This document shows, piece after piece, positions 32,057 through 41,642 of a stretch of DNA of 64,000 bases. The position numbers and the translations under genes are program-made. The DNA comes from Streptomyces sp. HmicA12 (GTDB lineage Bacteria > Actinomycetota > Actinomycetes > Streptomycetales > Streptomycetaceae), in the NCBI RefSeq assembly GCF_000373565.1, contig NZ_KB891799.1:1-64000 (forward strand), in the 5' to 3' direction. Within the stretch, counting starts at the first letter, position 1, and each line of letters opens with the position of its first letter. The notes under the pieces are model-generated. The model was not told the origin of the DNA. It made no database searches and saw nothing but the letters and a program-made list of their open reading frames with translations.

Positions 32057-32721
32057 ACCGGCTCCTCCATGGCGACCCGCAGGGCCGCGATACCGCGAGA
32101 GCCGTACGCCTTCACCGAGCCGAGGGATATCCCGAGCGCCTCGGCGACCTGAGCCTCGGTCATGTCCGCGAAATAGCGCAGGACGAGGACCTCGCGCTGG
32201 CGCCGCTGCAGGCCCTTGAGCGCCTTCTTCAGGGCGTCGCGCTCCAGAAGGTCGTACGCACCCTCCTCCGCGCTCGCCATGTCGGGCATCGGCTTGGTGA
32301 GCAGCTTCAGGCCGAGGATGCGCCGACGCAGCGTGGACCGCGACAGGTTCACGACCGTCTGGCGCAGATACGCGAGCGTCTTCTCCGGGTCGCGCACTCT
32401 CTTGCGCGCCGAGTGGACGCGGATGAACGCCTCCTGGACGACGTCCTCGCAGGAGGCGGTGTCGTCGAGGAGCAGCGCCGCGAGCCCCAGCAGGGAGCGG
32501 TAATGGGCGCGATACGTCTCGGTGAGGTGATCGACTGTGGTGCCGGCCGCCATCGTCTCGTCAGCGCCCTGCAGTTGCGCCGGTATGCGCGCGGGCATGG
32601 GGGCGATCACCGGCATGCCGCCGGGCGCGCCCCCGCGGGGACGACGCACACCAAGGGGTGGGCGCAGGGCCGCTGCGCCCCTCGCCTGTACCGCTGTGAA
32701 TTCCAGTACCTCTGCTGCCAC
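32053..32721 (-). CDS. SigE-family ECF sigma factor
   Basis: A sigma-70-type ECF factor of about 222 residues if read from GTG 32721. Later starts (ATG at 32616, 32598 or 32553) are possible, and none has a strong ribosome site. Region 2 is at TETYRAHYRSLLGLAALLLDDTASCEDVVQEAFIRVH and LAYLRQTVVNLSRSTLRRR. Region 4 is at LQRRQREVLVLRYFADMTEAQVAEALGISLGSVKAYGSRGIAAL. This matches the SigE-like actinobacterial group. The downstream overlapping membrane gene is its probable regulator. It lies 385 bp after asd on the same strand, beyond a terminator, so it has its own promoter. Confidence 0.9.
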   Translation of the reverse strand: MAAEVLEFTAVQARGAAALRPPLGVRRPRGGAPGGMPVIAPMPARIPAQLQGADETMAAGTTVDHLTETYRAHYRSLLGLAALLLDDTASCEDVVQEAFIRVHSARKRVRDPEKTLAYLRQTVVNLSRSTLRRRILGLKLLTKPMPDMASAEEGAYDLLERDALKKALKGLQRRQREVLVLRYFADMTEAQVAEALGISLGSVKAYGSRGIAALRVAMEEPV

Positions 32722-32899
32722 GACTGTTGGACACGCTTCCCCCCGTCAGGGTTGTACGCGTCCGGCGCCCCATTTGCGACAGACTTCGCCACCGTCACCG
32801 CTGGCGCCGCGTCAAATGCCGACATGCGTACCTGCTCTTCCCCTATGCCCTTGGTTGCTCTGTGCGAGACGACACCTCGGAAGGGCGCCCGCAAAGACG

Positions 32900-32933
32900 C
32901 TCCCCGTCCTGCATGCGGTTGCAGAACGGGGAG
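32900..32933 (-). terminator. Terminator of the lysC-asd operon
   Basis: The arms CTCCCCGTCCTGCA (32900-32913) and TGCAGAACGGGGAG (32920-32933) pair with one mismatch around a 6-nt loop. Read on the minus strand it is followed by CGTCTTTG. It lies about 170 nt after the asd stop. The remainder of the 32722-33106 spacer holds the sigma-factor promoter side and no gene. Confidence 0.75.
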
Positions 32934-33106
32934 GGGAATCTTCGAACGCTCCAAGGCCCCGGTTCAAGTGGTATGGACCAGCGCCACATACACAGAACCT
33001 ACACAGATCTTAGGAGTCGATCCGAATATGGGAAGGGGCGGCCCGCAGTGCGGACGGAGACGAACGGTGGCAGATACACACAAGGCTGGACAGGCCGTGC
33101 CGGGGG

Positions 33107-34177
33107 TCACGCCCCGCTGAACTCGGCCGCCACCAGTTCGGCGATCTGCACGGTGTTCAGCGCGGCCCCCTTGCGCAGGTTGTCCCCGCACACGAAGAGT
33201 TCGAGCCCGGCCGGATCGTCGAGCGAGCGCCGCACGCGGCCCACCCACGTCGGGTCGGTGCCCACCACGTCGGCGGGCGTGGGGAACTCCCCCGCGGCCG
33301 GGTTGTCGAAGAGCACGACGCCGGGCGCGGTGGCGATGATCTCGCGCGCCTTGTCCACGGTGACCTCGCGCTGGAAGCGGGCATGGACGGTCAGGGAGTG
33401 CGTCGTGACGACGGGCACCCGGACACAGGTCACGGCGACCCTCAGGTCGGGCAGCCCGAGGATCTTGCGGGACTCGTCCCGCACCTTCATCTCCTCCGAG
33501 GAGTAGCCGCCCTCGGCGAGCGACCCGGCCCACGGCACGACGTTCAGCGCGACGGGCTCGGGGAACGGCCCGGTCCGGTCGCCGACGACACGTCGTACGT
33601 CACCGGGGCTGGTCCCCAGTTCCATCCCCGCGACGAGGGAGAGCTGCGCGCGCAGCGTCTCGACGCCGGCCCGGCCGGCCCCGCTCACCGCCTGGTACGA
33701 GGAGACGACCAGCTCGTGCAGCCCGAACTCGGCGTGCAGCGCGCCGACCGCCACGATCATCGACAGGGTCGTGCAGTTGGGGCTCGCGACGATGCCGCGC
33801 GGCCGCACGCGCGCGGCGTGCGGATTGACCTCGGGGACGACGAGCGGAACGTCGGCGTCCATCCGGAAGGCGGCCGAGTTGTCGACGACGACGGCGCCCT
33901 TGGACACGGCGATCGGCGCCCACCGGGCGGCCACCTCGTCGGGTACGTCGAACAGCGCGACGTCGACCCCGTCGAGCGCGGACTCCGCCAGCGCGAGGAC
34001 CTCGACCTCCTCGCCGCGCACGGTGAGCTTGCGCCCGGCCGAGCGGGGCGAGGCGATCAGCCGGATCTCGCCCCAGATGTCCGCGTGCTGCGACAGGATC
34101 TGCAGCAGAACGGCGCCGACGCTCCCGGTCGCTCCCACGACCGCGAGCGTCGGACGCCCTGCCAGAGTTTCGGCCAT
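33107..34177 (-). CDS. asd: Aspartate-semialdehyde dehydrogenase
   Basis: A 356-residue enzyme that reduces aspartyl phosphate to aspartate semialdehyde with NADPH, the second step towards lysine, threonine, methionine and diaminopimelate. It has the cofactor motif VVGATGSVG near the start, the catalytic Cys135 in [17 protein letters not shown], and the late segment [18 protein letters not shown] with the active-site His region. The length fits the family. Its ATG overlaps the lysC stop (TGATG), so the two enzymes are translated together, keeping consecutive steps balanced. Confidence 0.97.
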   Translation of the reverse strand: MAETLAGRPTLAVVGATGSVGAVLLQILSQHADIWGEIRLIASPRSAGRKLTVRGEEVEVLALAESALDGVDVALFDVPDEVAARWAPIAVSKGAVVVDNSAAFRMDADVPLVVPEVNPHAARVRPRGIVASPNCTTLSMIVAVGALHAEFGLHELVVSSYQAVSGAGRAGVETLRAQLSLVAGMELGTSPGDVRRVVGDRTGPFPEPVALNVVPWAGSLAEGGYSSEEMKVRDESRKILGLPDLRVAVTCVRVPVVTTHSLTVHARFQREVTVDKAREIIATAPGVVLFDNPAAGEFPTPADVVGTDPTWVGRVRRSLDDPAGLELFVCGDNLRKGAALNTVQIAELVAAEFSGA

Positions 34178-34698
34178 CAGCGGCCGGTGCCTCCGTAGAC
34201 CACGGCCTCGTCGGAGTCCGAGTCGAGTCCGAAGGCGGAGTGCACGGCGCGCACGGCCTCGTTCACGTCGTCGGCACGCGTGACGACGGAGATGCGGATC
34301 TCCGAGGTGGAGATCAGCTCGATGTTGACGCCCGCGTCGGTCAGCGCCTCGAAGAACCCGGCCGTGACACCCGGGTTCGTCTTCATACCGGCGCCCACGA
34401 GGGAGATCTTGGCGATCTGGTCGTCGTAGCGCAGGGACTCGAAGCCGACGTTGGCCTTCTGCTTCTCCAGGGCGTCGATGGCCTTGCGGCCCTCGGTCTT
34501 GGGGAGCGTGAAGGAGATGTCCGTCAGCCCGGTGGACGCGGCGGAGACGTTCTGGACGATCATGTCCAGGTTGATCTCGGCGTCCGCGACGGCCCGGAAG
34601 ATCTTCGCGGCCTCGCCCGGCTTGTCCGGGACGCCGACGACGGTGACCTTCGCCTCGGAGGTGTCGTGCGCGACACCGGAGATGATCGCCTGCTCCAC
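34177..34698 (-). CDS. Aspartokinase beta subunit from an internal in-frame start
   Basis: Inside lysC a GTG at 34698 is preceded by AAGGGG with 8 nt spacing (minus strand). It would give a 173-residue protein made of the two ACT domains only, starting [17 protein letters not shown]. In Corynebacterium glutamicum the beta subunit begins at the equivalent place and is about the same length. The ribosome-site match and conserved position are seen directly; translation from it is inferred. Confidence 0.5.
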   Translation of the reverse strand: MEQAIISGVAHDTSEAKVTVVGVPDKPGEAAKIFRAVADAEINLDMIVQNVSAASTGLTDISFTLPKTEGRKAIDALEKQKANVGFESLRYDDQIAKISLVGAGMKTNPGVTAGFFEALTDAGVNIELISTSEIRISVVTRADDVNEAVRAVHSAFGLDSDSDEAVVYGGTGR

Positions 34699-35460
34699 GG
34701 ACTCTGCCCCTTGCTTCTTCACGAGCGGTTCGTTGCTGACCCAGGTGCCCTGCAGCCCGCTGAAGCTGGACCGCACGTGGATCGGGATGTTGTAGCGGCG
34801 GGCGTACTCCACGCAGCGGTGGAGCAGCACCTTCGAACCGGAGCTGGCGAGCTCCAGCATGTCCTCGAAGGAGATCCAGTCGATCTTCCGCGCCTTCTTC
34901 ACGACGCGCGGGTCGGCGGTGAACACGCCGTCGACGTCCGTGTAGATCTCGCAGACCTCGGCGTCGAGCGCGGCGGCCAGGGCGACGGCCGTCGTGTCGG
35001 ACCCACCGCGACCGAGCGTGGTGATGTCCTTCTTGTCCTGCGACACACCCTGGAACCCGGCGACGATGGCGATGTTGCCGTCGTCCAGGGACTCCTTGAT
35101 ACGCCCCGGCGTGACGTCGATGATCCGGGCTTTGTTGTGCACCGAGTCGGTGATGACGCCGGCCTGACTGCCCGTGAACGACTGGGCCTCGTGGCCCAGG
35201 TTTTTGATCGCCATGGCCAGCAGGGCCATGGAGATCCGCTCTCCGGCGGTCAGCAGCATGTCGAACTCTCGTCCGGCAGGAATCGGAGATACCTGCTCGG
35301 CGAGATCGATCAACTCGTCCGTCGTGTCGCCCATCGCGGACACCACGACAACCACCTGGTTGCCGTTCTTCTTGGCGTCCACAATGCGCTTGGCGACCCG
35401 CTTGATGCCCTCGGCATCTGCAACGGAGGAGCCTCCGTACTTCTGCACGACAAGGCCCAC
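34177..35460 (-). CDS. lysC: Aspartokinase, alpha subunit
   Basis: A 427-residue enzyme phosphorylating aspartate, the first committed step of the aspartate family. The N-terminus [14 protein letters not shown] and the block [17 protein letters not shown] mark the kinase fold. Two ACT domains lie in the C-terminal third (about 265-420), with [14 protein letters not shown] and [19 protein letters not shown], the site of Lys/Thr feedback. The start is GTG 35460 with AGGAG about 6 nt before it. As in Corynebacterium and Bacillus homologues, an internal start near residue 255 may give a separate beta subunit. It is coupled to asd downstream. Confidence 0.97.
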   Translation of the reverse strand: MGLVVQKYGGSSVADAEGIKRVAKRIVDAKKNGNQVVVVVSAMGDTTDELIDLAEQVSPIPAGREFDMLLTAGERISMALLAMAIKNLGHEAQSFTGSQAGVITDSVHNKARIIDVTPGRIKESLDDGNIAIVAGFQGVSQDKKDITTLGRGGSDTTAVALAAALDAEVCEIYTDVDGVFTADPRVVKKARKIDWISFEDMLELASSGSKVLLHRCVEYARRYNIPIHVRSSFSGLQGTWVSNEPLVKKQGAESVEQAIISGVAHDTSEAKVTVVGVPDKPGEAAKIFRAVADAEINLDMIVQNVSAASTGLTDISFTLPKTEGRKAIDALEKQKANVGFESLRYDDQIAKISLVGAGMKTNPGVTAGFFEALTDAGVNIELISTSEIRISVVTRADDVNEAVRAVHSAFGLDSDSDEAVVYGGTGR

Positions 35461-35860
35461 GTGCGCTCCTCGCTCAGTCCGTCTGTCACCGCATGTACGT
35501 ATGCGTACTGCGGTCGGCTCAGTTTAACGAGCGGCCGAAATCCGCCCCGGCGATATCGCATCGTGAGATGTCCCGCCCACGAGTTGATCACCAGGTCTTC
35601 GGCAACCGGCGTCCGGCCGCTCCGCACAAGCGCATGCCCGCGCCTTGTGAAGGGCAACCGGGAAAGTGGGGCGGCTCACACGGACAGGGTTACGTCACCG
35701 AAATCCCCGGAGCCGCCGTCCGTAACCCTCCCTCCCTACGTTCCCGACCCAGGCCCGTCCGTCTCTCGCAGACGGTGACGATCCGGATCGCTCGCACGGC
35801 ACCGGGACAGGGCAGCGCGCTGAAGAGTCCCGACCGGCCGCTGCGTTCCGGAGGTTGCCC
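35461..35860. other. Divergent region between lysC and the deaminase gene
   Basis: There is no gene in these 400 bases. A small inverted repeat GTACG-tatg-CGTAC (35495-35508) lies 35 nt before the lysC start, with the AT-rich agtttaac nearby, and may belong to the lysC promoter. No lysine riboswitch features were recognised. Confidence 0.4.
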
Positions 35861-37288
35861 GTGGCACCCGTGCCCGAAATGTTCGACGTATCCGATGCGT
35901 TCGACGTACCCGAAGTGTTCGACGTACTCGTCAAGGACGCCCGCCTGCTCGTCGTGGACGGCGAGCGGGAGATCCCCGGCGGCTGGGTGGCCGTACGGGA
36001 CGGGCGCGTGGCGGCCGTCGGCGCGCCCGGCTCCGAGCCCGCCGCCCGCGAGGTGATCTCCGCGGCGGGCCGCCTGGTGACACCGGGCCTGATCAACACC
36101 CACCACCACATCTACCAGAACCTCACGCGCTCCTACGGGCCCGCGGTCAACGGCAGCCTCTTCTCCTGGCTGACCACGCTGTACCCGCTCTGGGCCGCGC
36201 TCGACGAGGAGGCCGTGTACGTGTCGACGTACGTCGGCATGGCCGAGCTCCTCATGGGCGGCTGCACGACGTCCATGGACCACCTGTACGTCCATCCGCG
36301 CCCGTACCTCGTGGACGCCGGGATCCACGCGGCCAAGGACATCGGCTTCCGCTTCCACGCCACGCGCGGCTCGATGACGCGCTCGGTGGAGGACGGCGGC
36401 CTGCCACCGTCCTCGGTGACCCAGACCGAGGACGAGGTGCTCGCGGACAGCGAACGCGTCATCGCGGCCCACCACGACCGCGCCCCGGGGGCGCTGGTCC
36501 GCGTGGCGCTCGCCCCCTGCTCCCCCTTCTCGGTCACCAAGGAGCTGATGACGGCGACGGCCGAGCTGGCCGAACGCCACGACGTCCGCCTCCACACCCA
36601 CCTCGCCGAGGACCCCGACGAGGACACGTACTGCCTGGAGACGTACGGCTGCCGTCCCGTCGAGTACTTCGAGGACACGGGCTGGCTGACCGACCGGTCG
36701 TGGGTCGCCCACTGCATCCACCCGAACGACGCGGAGCTGGCGAGGCTCGCCGCCGCCGGGGTCGGTGTCGCCCACTGCCCCAGCTCCAACATGCTCATCG
36801 GCGGCGGCACGGCCCGGGTCCGCGAGATGCGCGAGCTCGGCCTGCCGGTCGGCCTCGGCTGCGACGGCTCGGCGTCCACCGACCACGCGTCGCTGTGGAT
36901 GGAGACGCGGGGCGCCCTGCTGCTGGGGCGCTACCGCGGCGGCCCGGCCGCGATGACGGCCCGCGACGCCCTCGACATCGCGACCCGCGGCTCGGCCCAA
37001 TGCCTGGGCAGGGCCGACGAGTTGGGGCATCTGCGCCCCGGCGCCTGTGCGGACCTGGTGATCTGGGACCTGCACGAGGTCGCCCTGGCCGGCGCGTACA
37101 GCGACCCGGTGGAGGCCTGGCTGCGCTGCGGCCCCGCGCGGGCCTGGACGACGATGGTCGGCGGCCGCGTCCTGGTCGACCGGGGCGAACCGGTCCTGGC
37201 CGGTCTCACGGACGCCCTGCGCACGCACGGCCGGATCGCACGGTCGATGCAGGGCCTCGCCGAGAAGGCCGGGGTGACGACGCGATGA
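35861..37288 (+). CDS. 8-oxoguanine deaminase (amidohydrolase family)
   Basis: A 475-residue metal-dependent hydrolase. Ligands are INTHHHIYQNLTR (His about 81-83), the His of LHTHLAE, AHCIHPNDAE, and the Asp of GLGCDGSASTDHASLWME. The HHHIYQNLTRSYGP and GCTTSMDHLYVHP segments match the 8-oxoguanine deaminase branch, not guanine deaminase or chlorohydrolases; this is from memory of the family. It would convert oxidised guanine to urate. GTG 35861 was chosen because GGAGG lies 6 nt upstream. The first codons contain a small in-frame repeat (FDV three times). The next gene, a purine-type permease, overlaps by ATGA, which supports a purine-salvage role. Confidence 0.85.
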   Translation: MAPVPEMFDVSDAFDVPEVFDVLVKDARLLVVDGEREIPGGWVAVRDGRVAAVGAPGSEPAAREVISAAGRLVTPGLINTHHHIYQNLTRSYGPAVNGSLFSWLTTLYPLWAALDEEAVYVSTYVGMAELLMGGCTTSMDHLYVHPRPYLVDAGIHAAKDIGFRFHATRGSMTRSVEDGGLPPSSVTQTEDEVLADSERVIAAHHDRAPGALVRVALAPCSPFSVTKELMTATAELAERHDVRLHTHLAEDPDEDTYCLETYGCRPVEYFEDTGWLTDRSWVAHCIHPNDAELARLAAAGVGVAHCPSSNMLIGGGTARVREMRELGLPVGLGCDGSASTDHASLWMETRGALLLGRYRGGPAAMTARDALDIATRGSAQCLGRADELGHLRPGACADLVIWDLHEVALAGAYSDPVEAWLRCGPARAWTTMVGGRVLVDRGEPVLAGLTDALRTHGRIARSMQGLAEKAGVTTR

Positions 37289-38646
37289 CGACGACCACCC
37301 CCGCGACCACGACCGTGCCGGCGCCCTCGCGCGAGGCTTCCCTCGACCTCGTCCACGGCATCGACGACAAGCCCCCGCTGCCTCGGACCCTGCTCCTCGG
37401 CGTCCAGCAACTCCTGGTGTCCAACGTGTGGTTGGACCCGCTGTTCATCGCCGGTGTCGGCGGCCTCTCCTCCGGCCTGGCGACGAGCCTGGTCACGGTC
37501 ACCTTCCTGGCGGCGGGCCTCGCCACGCTCGTCCAGACCACGAAACTGGTCCGGCTGCCGATCGTCGAGGGCCCGTCGTCGGCGTTCGACGCGATGGCGA
37601 TCGCCGCGGCCAAGAGCGGTCAACTGGCCGCGGCGACGACCGGGTTGGTGATCGGCGCGGCGCTGGTGCTGCTGGCGTCGGTGACGGGCGCCCTGCGCCA
37701 CATCCGTAAGGTCTTCACGCCCGCGGTGACCGGCACGGTGATGCTCCTCGTGGGGCTGCTCCTGGCACAGTTCACGTTCCTGGAGTTCTTCGGCGGCGAC
37801 TCGACAGCCGCCGACTTCGCGTCACCCGCCGTCGTCCTGCCGGCCGTCGCGACCTGTGCGACCGTCGTCGTCTGCGGGTTCCTGAAGCGCGGCGACCTGC
37901 GCATGTACTCCTTCCTCGTGGCCCTCGTCGTCGGCGACGCGCTCGCCGCCTGCACCGGCCGCCTCGACTTCTCCGCGGTCGGCGACGCGGCCTGGTTCGC
38001 CCTTCCCACGTTCCTGCCGTACGGGGCGCTGGACTTCGACCCGGCGCTCACCGTCACGATGGTCGTGATCTTCCTGGCCGCCGTCGCCGAGGCGGTCGGC
38101 TGCTACGAGACGACGGCGGAGCTCACCGGTGAACGTCTCAGCGACCGTCGCGTGGCGAACGGCGTCGCGGGCGAGGCGGGCGGCTCGCTCGTCTCCGGCC
38201 TGTTCGGCGGCTTCGGCACGACGGCGTACGCGCAGAACCTGGGCGTCGTCCGGCTGACCCGGGTCGCGAGCCGCCACACGGTACGGGTCACGGCGCTGGT
38301 GCTCATCGCGCTCGCCTTCCTGCCGAAGGCGGCGGCGGTGCTGGTGGCGACCCCGGCCCCGGTGGTCGGCGGCCTGTTCCTGCCCGCGGCCGGTTCGGTG
38401 GTCTTCGCGGGGATCACGATCCTGGCCCGGGTGCGCGACGACGACCGGGCGGTGCTCGTGGCCGTCCTCGCGGTGATGGCGGGGCTCGGCGTGCCGGGCC
38501 TGGGGGCGGCGCTGACCGACCGGCTGCCCGGCGTCGTCGGGGACCTCGCCGGGCAGGGGATCGTGGTCGGGACGGTGGCCGCGGTGCTGCTGCAGGTGCT
38601 CCTCGTACAGCTGCCCGGGTGGGTCCGGGCCCGGAGCGCTACTTGA
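37285..38646 (+). CDS. NCS2-type purine/uracil permease
   Basis: A 453-residue membrane protein with about 14 hydrophobic segments. NCS2 signatures are GVQQLLVSNVWLDPLFI near the start, LPIVEGPSSAFDAM, VAEAVGCYETTAELTGERL (the conserved Glu region) and GLFGGFGTTAYAQNLGVVRLTRV (the QN-GxxxxT motif). These match xanthine/uracil permeases that import bases with protons. The ATGA overlap with the deaminase gene indicates co-translation and suggests uptake of a purine base that the deaminase then processes. Its last codons overlap the convergent DUF5063 gene by 8 bp, an unusually tight tail-to-tail arrangement. Confidence 0.92.
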   Translation: MTTTTPATTTVPAPSREASLDLVHGIDDKPPLPRTLLLGVQQLLVSNVWLDPLFIAGVGGLSSGLATSLVTVTFLAAGLATLVQTTKLVRLPIVEGPSSAFDAMAIAAAKSGQLAAATTGLVIGAALVLLASVTGALRHIRKVFTPAVTGTVMLLVGLLLAQFTFLEFFGGDSTAADFASPAVVLPAVATCATVVVCGFLKRGDLRMYSFLVALVVGDALAACTGRLDFSAVGDAAWFALPTFLPYGALDFDPALTVTMVVIFLAAVAEAVGCYETTAELTGERLSDRRVANGVAGEAGGSLVSGLFGGFGTTAYAQNLGVVRLTRVASRHTVRVTALVLIALAFLPKAAAVLVATPAPVVGGLFLPAAGSVVFAGITILARVRDDDRAVLVAVLAVMAGLGVPGLGAALTDRLPGVVGDLAGQGIVVGTVAAVLLQVLLVQLPGWVRARSAT

Positions 38647-39367
38647 CGGGGCGCAGCCCCAGCGGGCCCGCGATCTCCTCCGCCATGACCCGGCCCGCCT
38701 CCTCCTCGAGGGCGTCCTCGCCGGCCGACAGGTCCTCGTCGGTGTCGAGGCCGTCGAGCTCGGGGAGCGGCTGGTTCAGGCGGACGTGGGCGACCAGGGA
38801 CTGCAGGGCGCGCAGCGTCGCGGACGCCGTGGAGCCCCAGTTGGAGAAGTACGAGAACTGCCACCACCACAGGGCCTCGGTCACCCGGCCCGCGCGGTAG
38901 TGGGCCATGCCGTGGCGCAGGTCGGTAACGACGTCGGCCAGGTCGTCGGAGATGCGGGCCGCGACGGGCGCCTTGCGGGGCTCGTACGGGTCGAAGACCT
39001 CGGAGTAGACGTCGATCGGGTCCAGCATGAGGGCCAGGCGCTCGCGCAGGTCGTCGACGTCGGGCTCCGGGCCGAGGTCCGGCTCGTAGCGCTCGTCCGG
39101 GAGGATGTCCTCGTGCGCGCCGAGCCGGCCGCCCGCCAGCATCAGCTGCGAGACCTCCAGGAGGAGGAACGGCACGGCGGAGTCCGGCTCGTCGCCCTTG
39201 GCGATCTCGCTGACCGCGACGATGAACGACTCGACCTGGTCGGAGATCTGGACCGCGAAGTCGTTCGGGTCCTGGGTGGTGGAGTGCAGCGTGACCGCGT
39301 CAGGCGTCTGAGCCGCCTGCGGCACCTGCGACTGAGTTGTCTCGGGTGTCTCGGGTGTCTTAGACAT
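38639..39367 (-). CDS. DUF5063-type conserved protein next to recR
   Basis: A 242-residue soluble protein, mainly helical, with a Thr/Gln-rich N-terminal tail and an acidic C-terminus. Conserved-looking segments are [42 protein letters not shown] and [36 protein letters not shown] text at about 145-180. I recall this as the DUF5063 family, usually located beside recR in Streptomyces. The start overlaps the end of recR by 8 bp, so it is in the ybaB-recR operon. The function is unknown; the genomic link suggests DNA metabolism. Confidence 0.85.
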   Translation of the reverse strand: MSKTPETPETTQSQVPQAAQTPDAVTLHSTTQDPNDFAVQISDQVESFIVAVSEIAKGDEPDSAVPFLLLEVSQLMLAGGRLGAHEDILPDERYEPDLGPEPDVDDLRERLALMLDPIDVYSEVFDPYEPRKAPVAARISDDLADVVTDLRHGMAHYRAGRVTEALWWWQFSYFSNWGSTASATLRALQSLVAHVRLNQPLPELDGLDTDEDLSAGEDALEEEAGRVMAEEIAGPLGLRPVK

Positions 39368-39959
39368 CTAGGAGTCTTCTCCCCTCGAAGGCGCGGCCGA
39401 GGGTGACCTCGTCCGCGTACTCCAGGTCGCCCCCGACGGGGAGGCCGCTGGCCAGGCGGGTGACCTTCAGGCCCATGGGCTTGATCATGCGGGCGAGGTA
39501 CGTCGCCGTCGCCTCGCCCTCCAGGTTCGGGTCGGTCGCGAGGATCAGCTCGGTGACCGTGCCGTCCGCGAGGCGGGCGAGCAGTTCCCTGATCCGCAGA
39601 TCGTCCGGGCCGACGCCCTCGATCGGGCTGATCGCGCCGCCGAGGACGTGGTACTTGCCCCGGAACTCACGGGTCCGCTCGATCGCGACGACGTCCTTCG
39701 GCTCCTCGACCACGCAGATGACGGAGAGGTCGCGGCGCGGGTCGCGGCAGATGTTGCACAGCTCTTCCTGCGCCACGTTCCCGCAGGTCGCGCAGAAGCG
39801 GACCTTCGCCTTGACCTCCATCAGGGCCTGCGCGAGCCGCCGTACGTCCGTCGGCTCCGCCTGCAGGATGTGGAAGGCGATCCGCTGCGCGCTCTTGGGA
39901 CCGACGCCGGGCAGCCTGCCCAACTCGTCGATGAGGTCCTGGACCACGCCTTCGTACAC
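39360..39959 (-). CDS. recR: Recombination mediator protein RecR
   Basis: A 199-residue protein that works with RecF/RecO to load RecA at gaps. It has the N-terminal helix-hairpin-helix ([20 protein letters not shown]), a four-Cys zinc site at Cys56, 59, 68 and 71, and a Toprim domain (about 80-175) containing [14 protein letters not shown] and [17 protein letters not shown]. The length is canonical. It is the second gene of the ybaB-recR-DUF5063 operon and lies 57 bp after ybaB. Confidence 0.98.
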   Translation of the reverse strand: MYEGVVQDLIDELGRLPGVGPKSAQRIAFHILQAEPTDVRRLAQALMEVKAKVRFCATCGNVAQEELCNICRDPRRDLSVICVVEEPKDVVAIERTREFRGKYHVLGGAISPIEGVGPDDLRIRELLARLADGTVTELILATDPNLEGEATATYLARMIKPMGLKVTRLASGLPVGGDLEYADEVTLGRAFEGRRLLDV

Positions 39960-40016
39960 GGATCAGCTGCCTTCCGGTGGGGTGTCGCTCGGTACGTACG
40001 GTAGTTGGCGCGGCGC

Positions 40017-40361
40017 CTAGAAGGGGAGGCCCGGGATGCCGCTGCCGCCGCCCAGACCCTGGGCGAGGGGGCCCAGCTTCTGCTGCTGGAGCGTCTGCGC
40101 GTTCTCGTTGGCCGCCGCCACCGCCGCGATCACGAGGTCGGCGAGGGTCTCGGTGTCCTCCGGGTCGACCGCCTTCGGGTCGATCGTCAGGGCCCGCAGT
40201 TCACCCGAGCCCGTCACCGTCGCCTTGACGAGGCCGCCGCCCGCCTGGCCCTCGACCTCGGTCCGCCCCAGCTCTTCCTGAGCCTTCGCGAGGTCCTGCT
40301 GCATCTTCTGGGCCTGCTGGAGCAGCTGCTGCATGTTGGGCTGGCCACCACCGGGGATCAC
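40017..40361 (-). CDS. YbaB/EbfC-family nucleoid-associated protein
   Basis: A 114-residue DNA-binding protein. The family layout is a Gln-rich N-terminal coiled coil ([22 protein letters not shown]), a central strand part [36 protein letters not shown], and a Gly/Pro-rich tail. The GTG start at 40361 has AGGAGCTGAATC before it. It is the first gene of the recR operon, the usual arrangement, although the dnaX gene that often precedes it is not here. Confidence 0.95.
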   Translation of the reverse strand: MIPGGGQPNMQQLLQQAQKMQQDLAKAQEELGRTEVEGQAGGGLVKATVTGSGELRALTIDPKAVDPEDTETLADLVIAAVAAANENAQTLQQQKLGPLAQGLGGGSGIPGLPF

Positions 40362-40536
40362 GATTCAGCTCCTGGGGTCCGGGTGCGTTCTGTCGGTCTG
40401 CGTACGGCGTGCATACGGCGTACGTACCGAGCCTACGTGGTCCCGGGGGCCACCGCCCTGAGGTCTTTCACTGCACTCTTTCGAGTGAGATGGGCCGCTT
40501 TCCTATACCCGATGAAGGCCCACTTCTAGGGGTAAA

Positions 40537-40552
40537 ACCCGCGAAAGCGGGT
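40537..40552 (+). other. GNRA-capped hairpin in the spacer before the SLATT gene
   Basis: ACCCGC-gaaa-GCGGGT forms a 6-bp stem with a GAAA tetraloop within 40362-40650. Nearby GGGCC/GGCCC complements (about 40489-40522) could pair too, and a 3 x 9-bp repeat (CAGTAGAGC type) is at 40609-40635. It may be part of an untranslated leader of the SLATT gene or an unrecognised small RNA. Confidence 0.35.
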
Positions 40553-40650
40553 CCTTGGCCACCCATTGGGCGGTAGGAAGATGCTGCACATTCAGCCCCA
40601 TCCGTAACCAGTAGAGCCAGCAGAGCCAGTAGAGGTCGAGGGAGTGCCGG

Positions 40651-41376
40651 GTGAGCCAGCCGGAGATGCAGCCCGAAGGACCGCCCCAGGAGGATCCCGG
40701 GACGGGCGACCTCACGGGGCGGACGTTTCCGCTCGGCGACTGGGGTGAGCCCGCCGAGCGGCTCGACGAGCTGTACCGGTGGGTGGAGCAGGGCGCCCTG
40801 CGGACCCAGGCCTGGTATCTCGCCGACCGCGCGTGGAAGCGGCGCGGGGCCCGGGTGCTGCGCGCCGGTGCGGCGCTCGGGGCCGTGTGCGGGGGCGTGC
40901 TGCCGCTGCTCGATCTGACGGGCACGGCGGGGGGTGTCGCGCCCTGGGGGTACGTGTCCCTGCTGCTCGCCGTGGCGTGCGTCGGATGCGACCGGTACTT
41001 CGGGCTCACCTCCGGGTGGATAAGGGACGTCGCCACCGCGCAGGCCGTGCAGCGGCGGTTGCAGGTGCTGCAGTTCGACTGGGCCTCGGAGAACGTGCGC
41101 GAGGTGCTCGGGCCGACGGACGGCACGGCGAGCGAGGCGGCCGAGCGGTGTCTCGGGGTGCTGCGGAGGTTCTCCGAGGACGTGACGGAGCTGGTGCGGG
41201 CGGAGACCGCGGACTGGATGGTGGAGTTCCGGTCGGGGCCGGCGCCGCTGGTGATGCAGTCCTCGGTGCCGGGCGCTGCCGCGCGGGGGCCGGAGCCGAA
41301 CGGGCCGGGGCGTTTCCCGCTGCCCCCCGGAGCCCGGCCGAACATGCCCCGGCAGCGCCCGCCGGAGCCCAGGTAG
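40651..41376 (+). CDS. SLATT-domain two-helix membrane protein
   Basis: A 241-residue protein. Following a disordered N-terminus, residues about 38-155 give the SLATT layout: LYRWVEQGALRTQAWYLADRAWKRRGARVLR, two close membrane helices (AGAALGAVCGGVLPLL and GYVSLLLAVACVGCDRYFG), then a helix AQAVQRRLQVLQFDWA. The C-terminus is Pro/Arg-rich. SLATT proteins are thought to form membrane effectors, sometimes with nucleotide-sensing partners in conflict systems. No such partner is next to this gene, and similar stand-alone genes sit near recR in Streptomyces from memory. GTG 40651 has GGAG upstream. Confidence 0.75.
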   Translation: MSQPEMQPEGPPQEDPGTGDLTGRTFPLGDWGEPAERLDELYRWVEQGALRTQAWYLADRAWKRRGARVLRAGAALGAVCGGVLPLLDLTGTAGGVAPWGYVSLLLAVACVGCDRYFGLTSGWIRDVATAQAVQRRLQVLQFDWASENVREVLGPTDGTASEAAERCLGVLRRFSEDVTELVRAETADWMVEFRSGPAPLVMQSSVPGAAARGPEPNGPGRFPLPPGARPNMPRQRPPEPR

Positions 41377-41409
41377 GGGTTCTCGGTCGCGTCGCCGGGG
41401 GCGGGTCTC

Positions 41410-41570
41410 GGCGTGGCCGGTCGCGCGGTTCCCCGCGCCCCTGAGGCATGCGCTGCGCGCAGCCTCCCCGGGCGAGCGGAGCTCGCTCCAGGGGCGCGGG
41501 GCTGTGCCGATCAGCGGCTCCGCCGCGGGGCGCGAGAAGCCCCACCGGGCCGCAGTCGCACGACAAGGGG
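41410..41570. repeat. Dispersed intergenic repeat, copy C
   Basis: A forward module GGTTCCCCGCGCCCCTGAGG (41427-41446) pairs with the inverted AGGGGCGCGGGG (about 41492-41503). The two are separated by a small hairpin region with GAGCGGAGCTCGCTC. Next comes the inverted CCGATCAGCGGCTCCGCCGC module and GCGAGAAGCCCCACCGG (to about 41555). It lies between two genes in the same direction, directly after the SLATT stop. Confidence 0.8.
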
Positions 41571-41642
41571 AACCCGGCAGTCGCGGCGGCGGGGCTAGGG
41601 TGGCCGGACGACAATCGCCCGGCCACCCTGGAGAGCCGCACC

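Noticed and set aside
40651..41376. Defence island around the SLATT gene
   Set aside because: The neighbours are recR, ybaB, a GntR regulator and an aminotransferase. No nucleotide cyclase, SLOG or other partner is seen.
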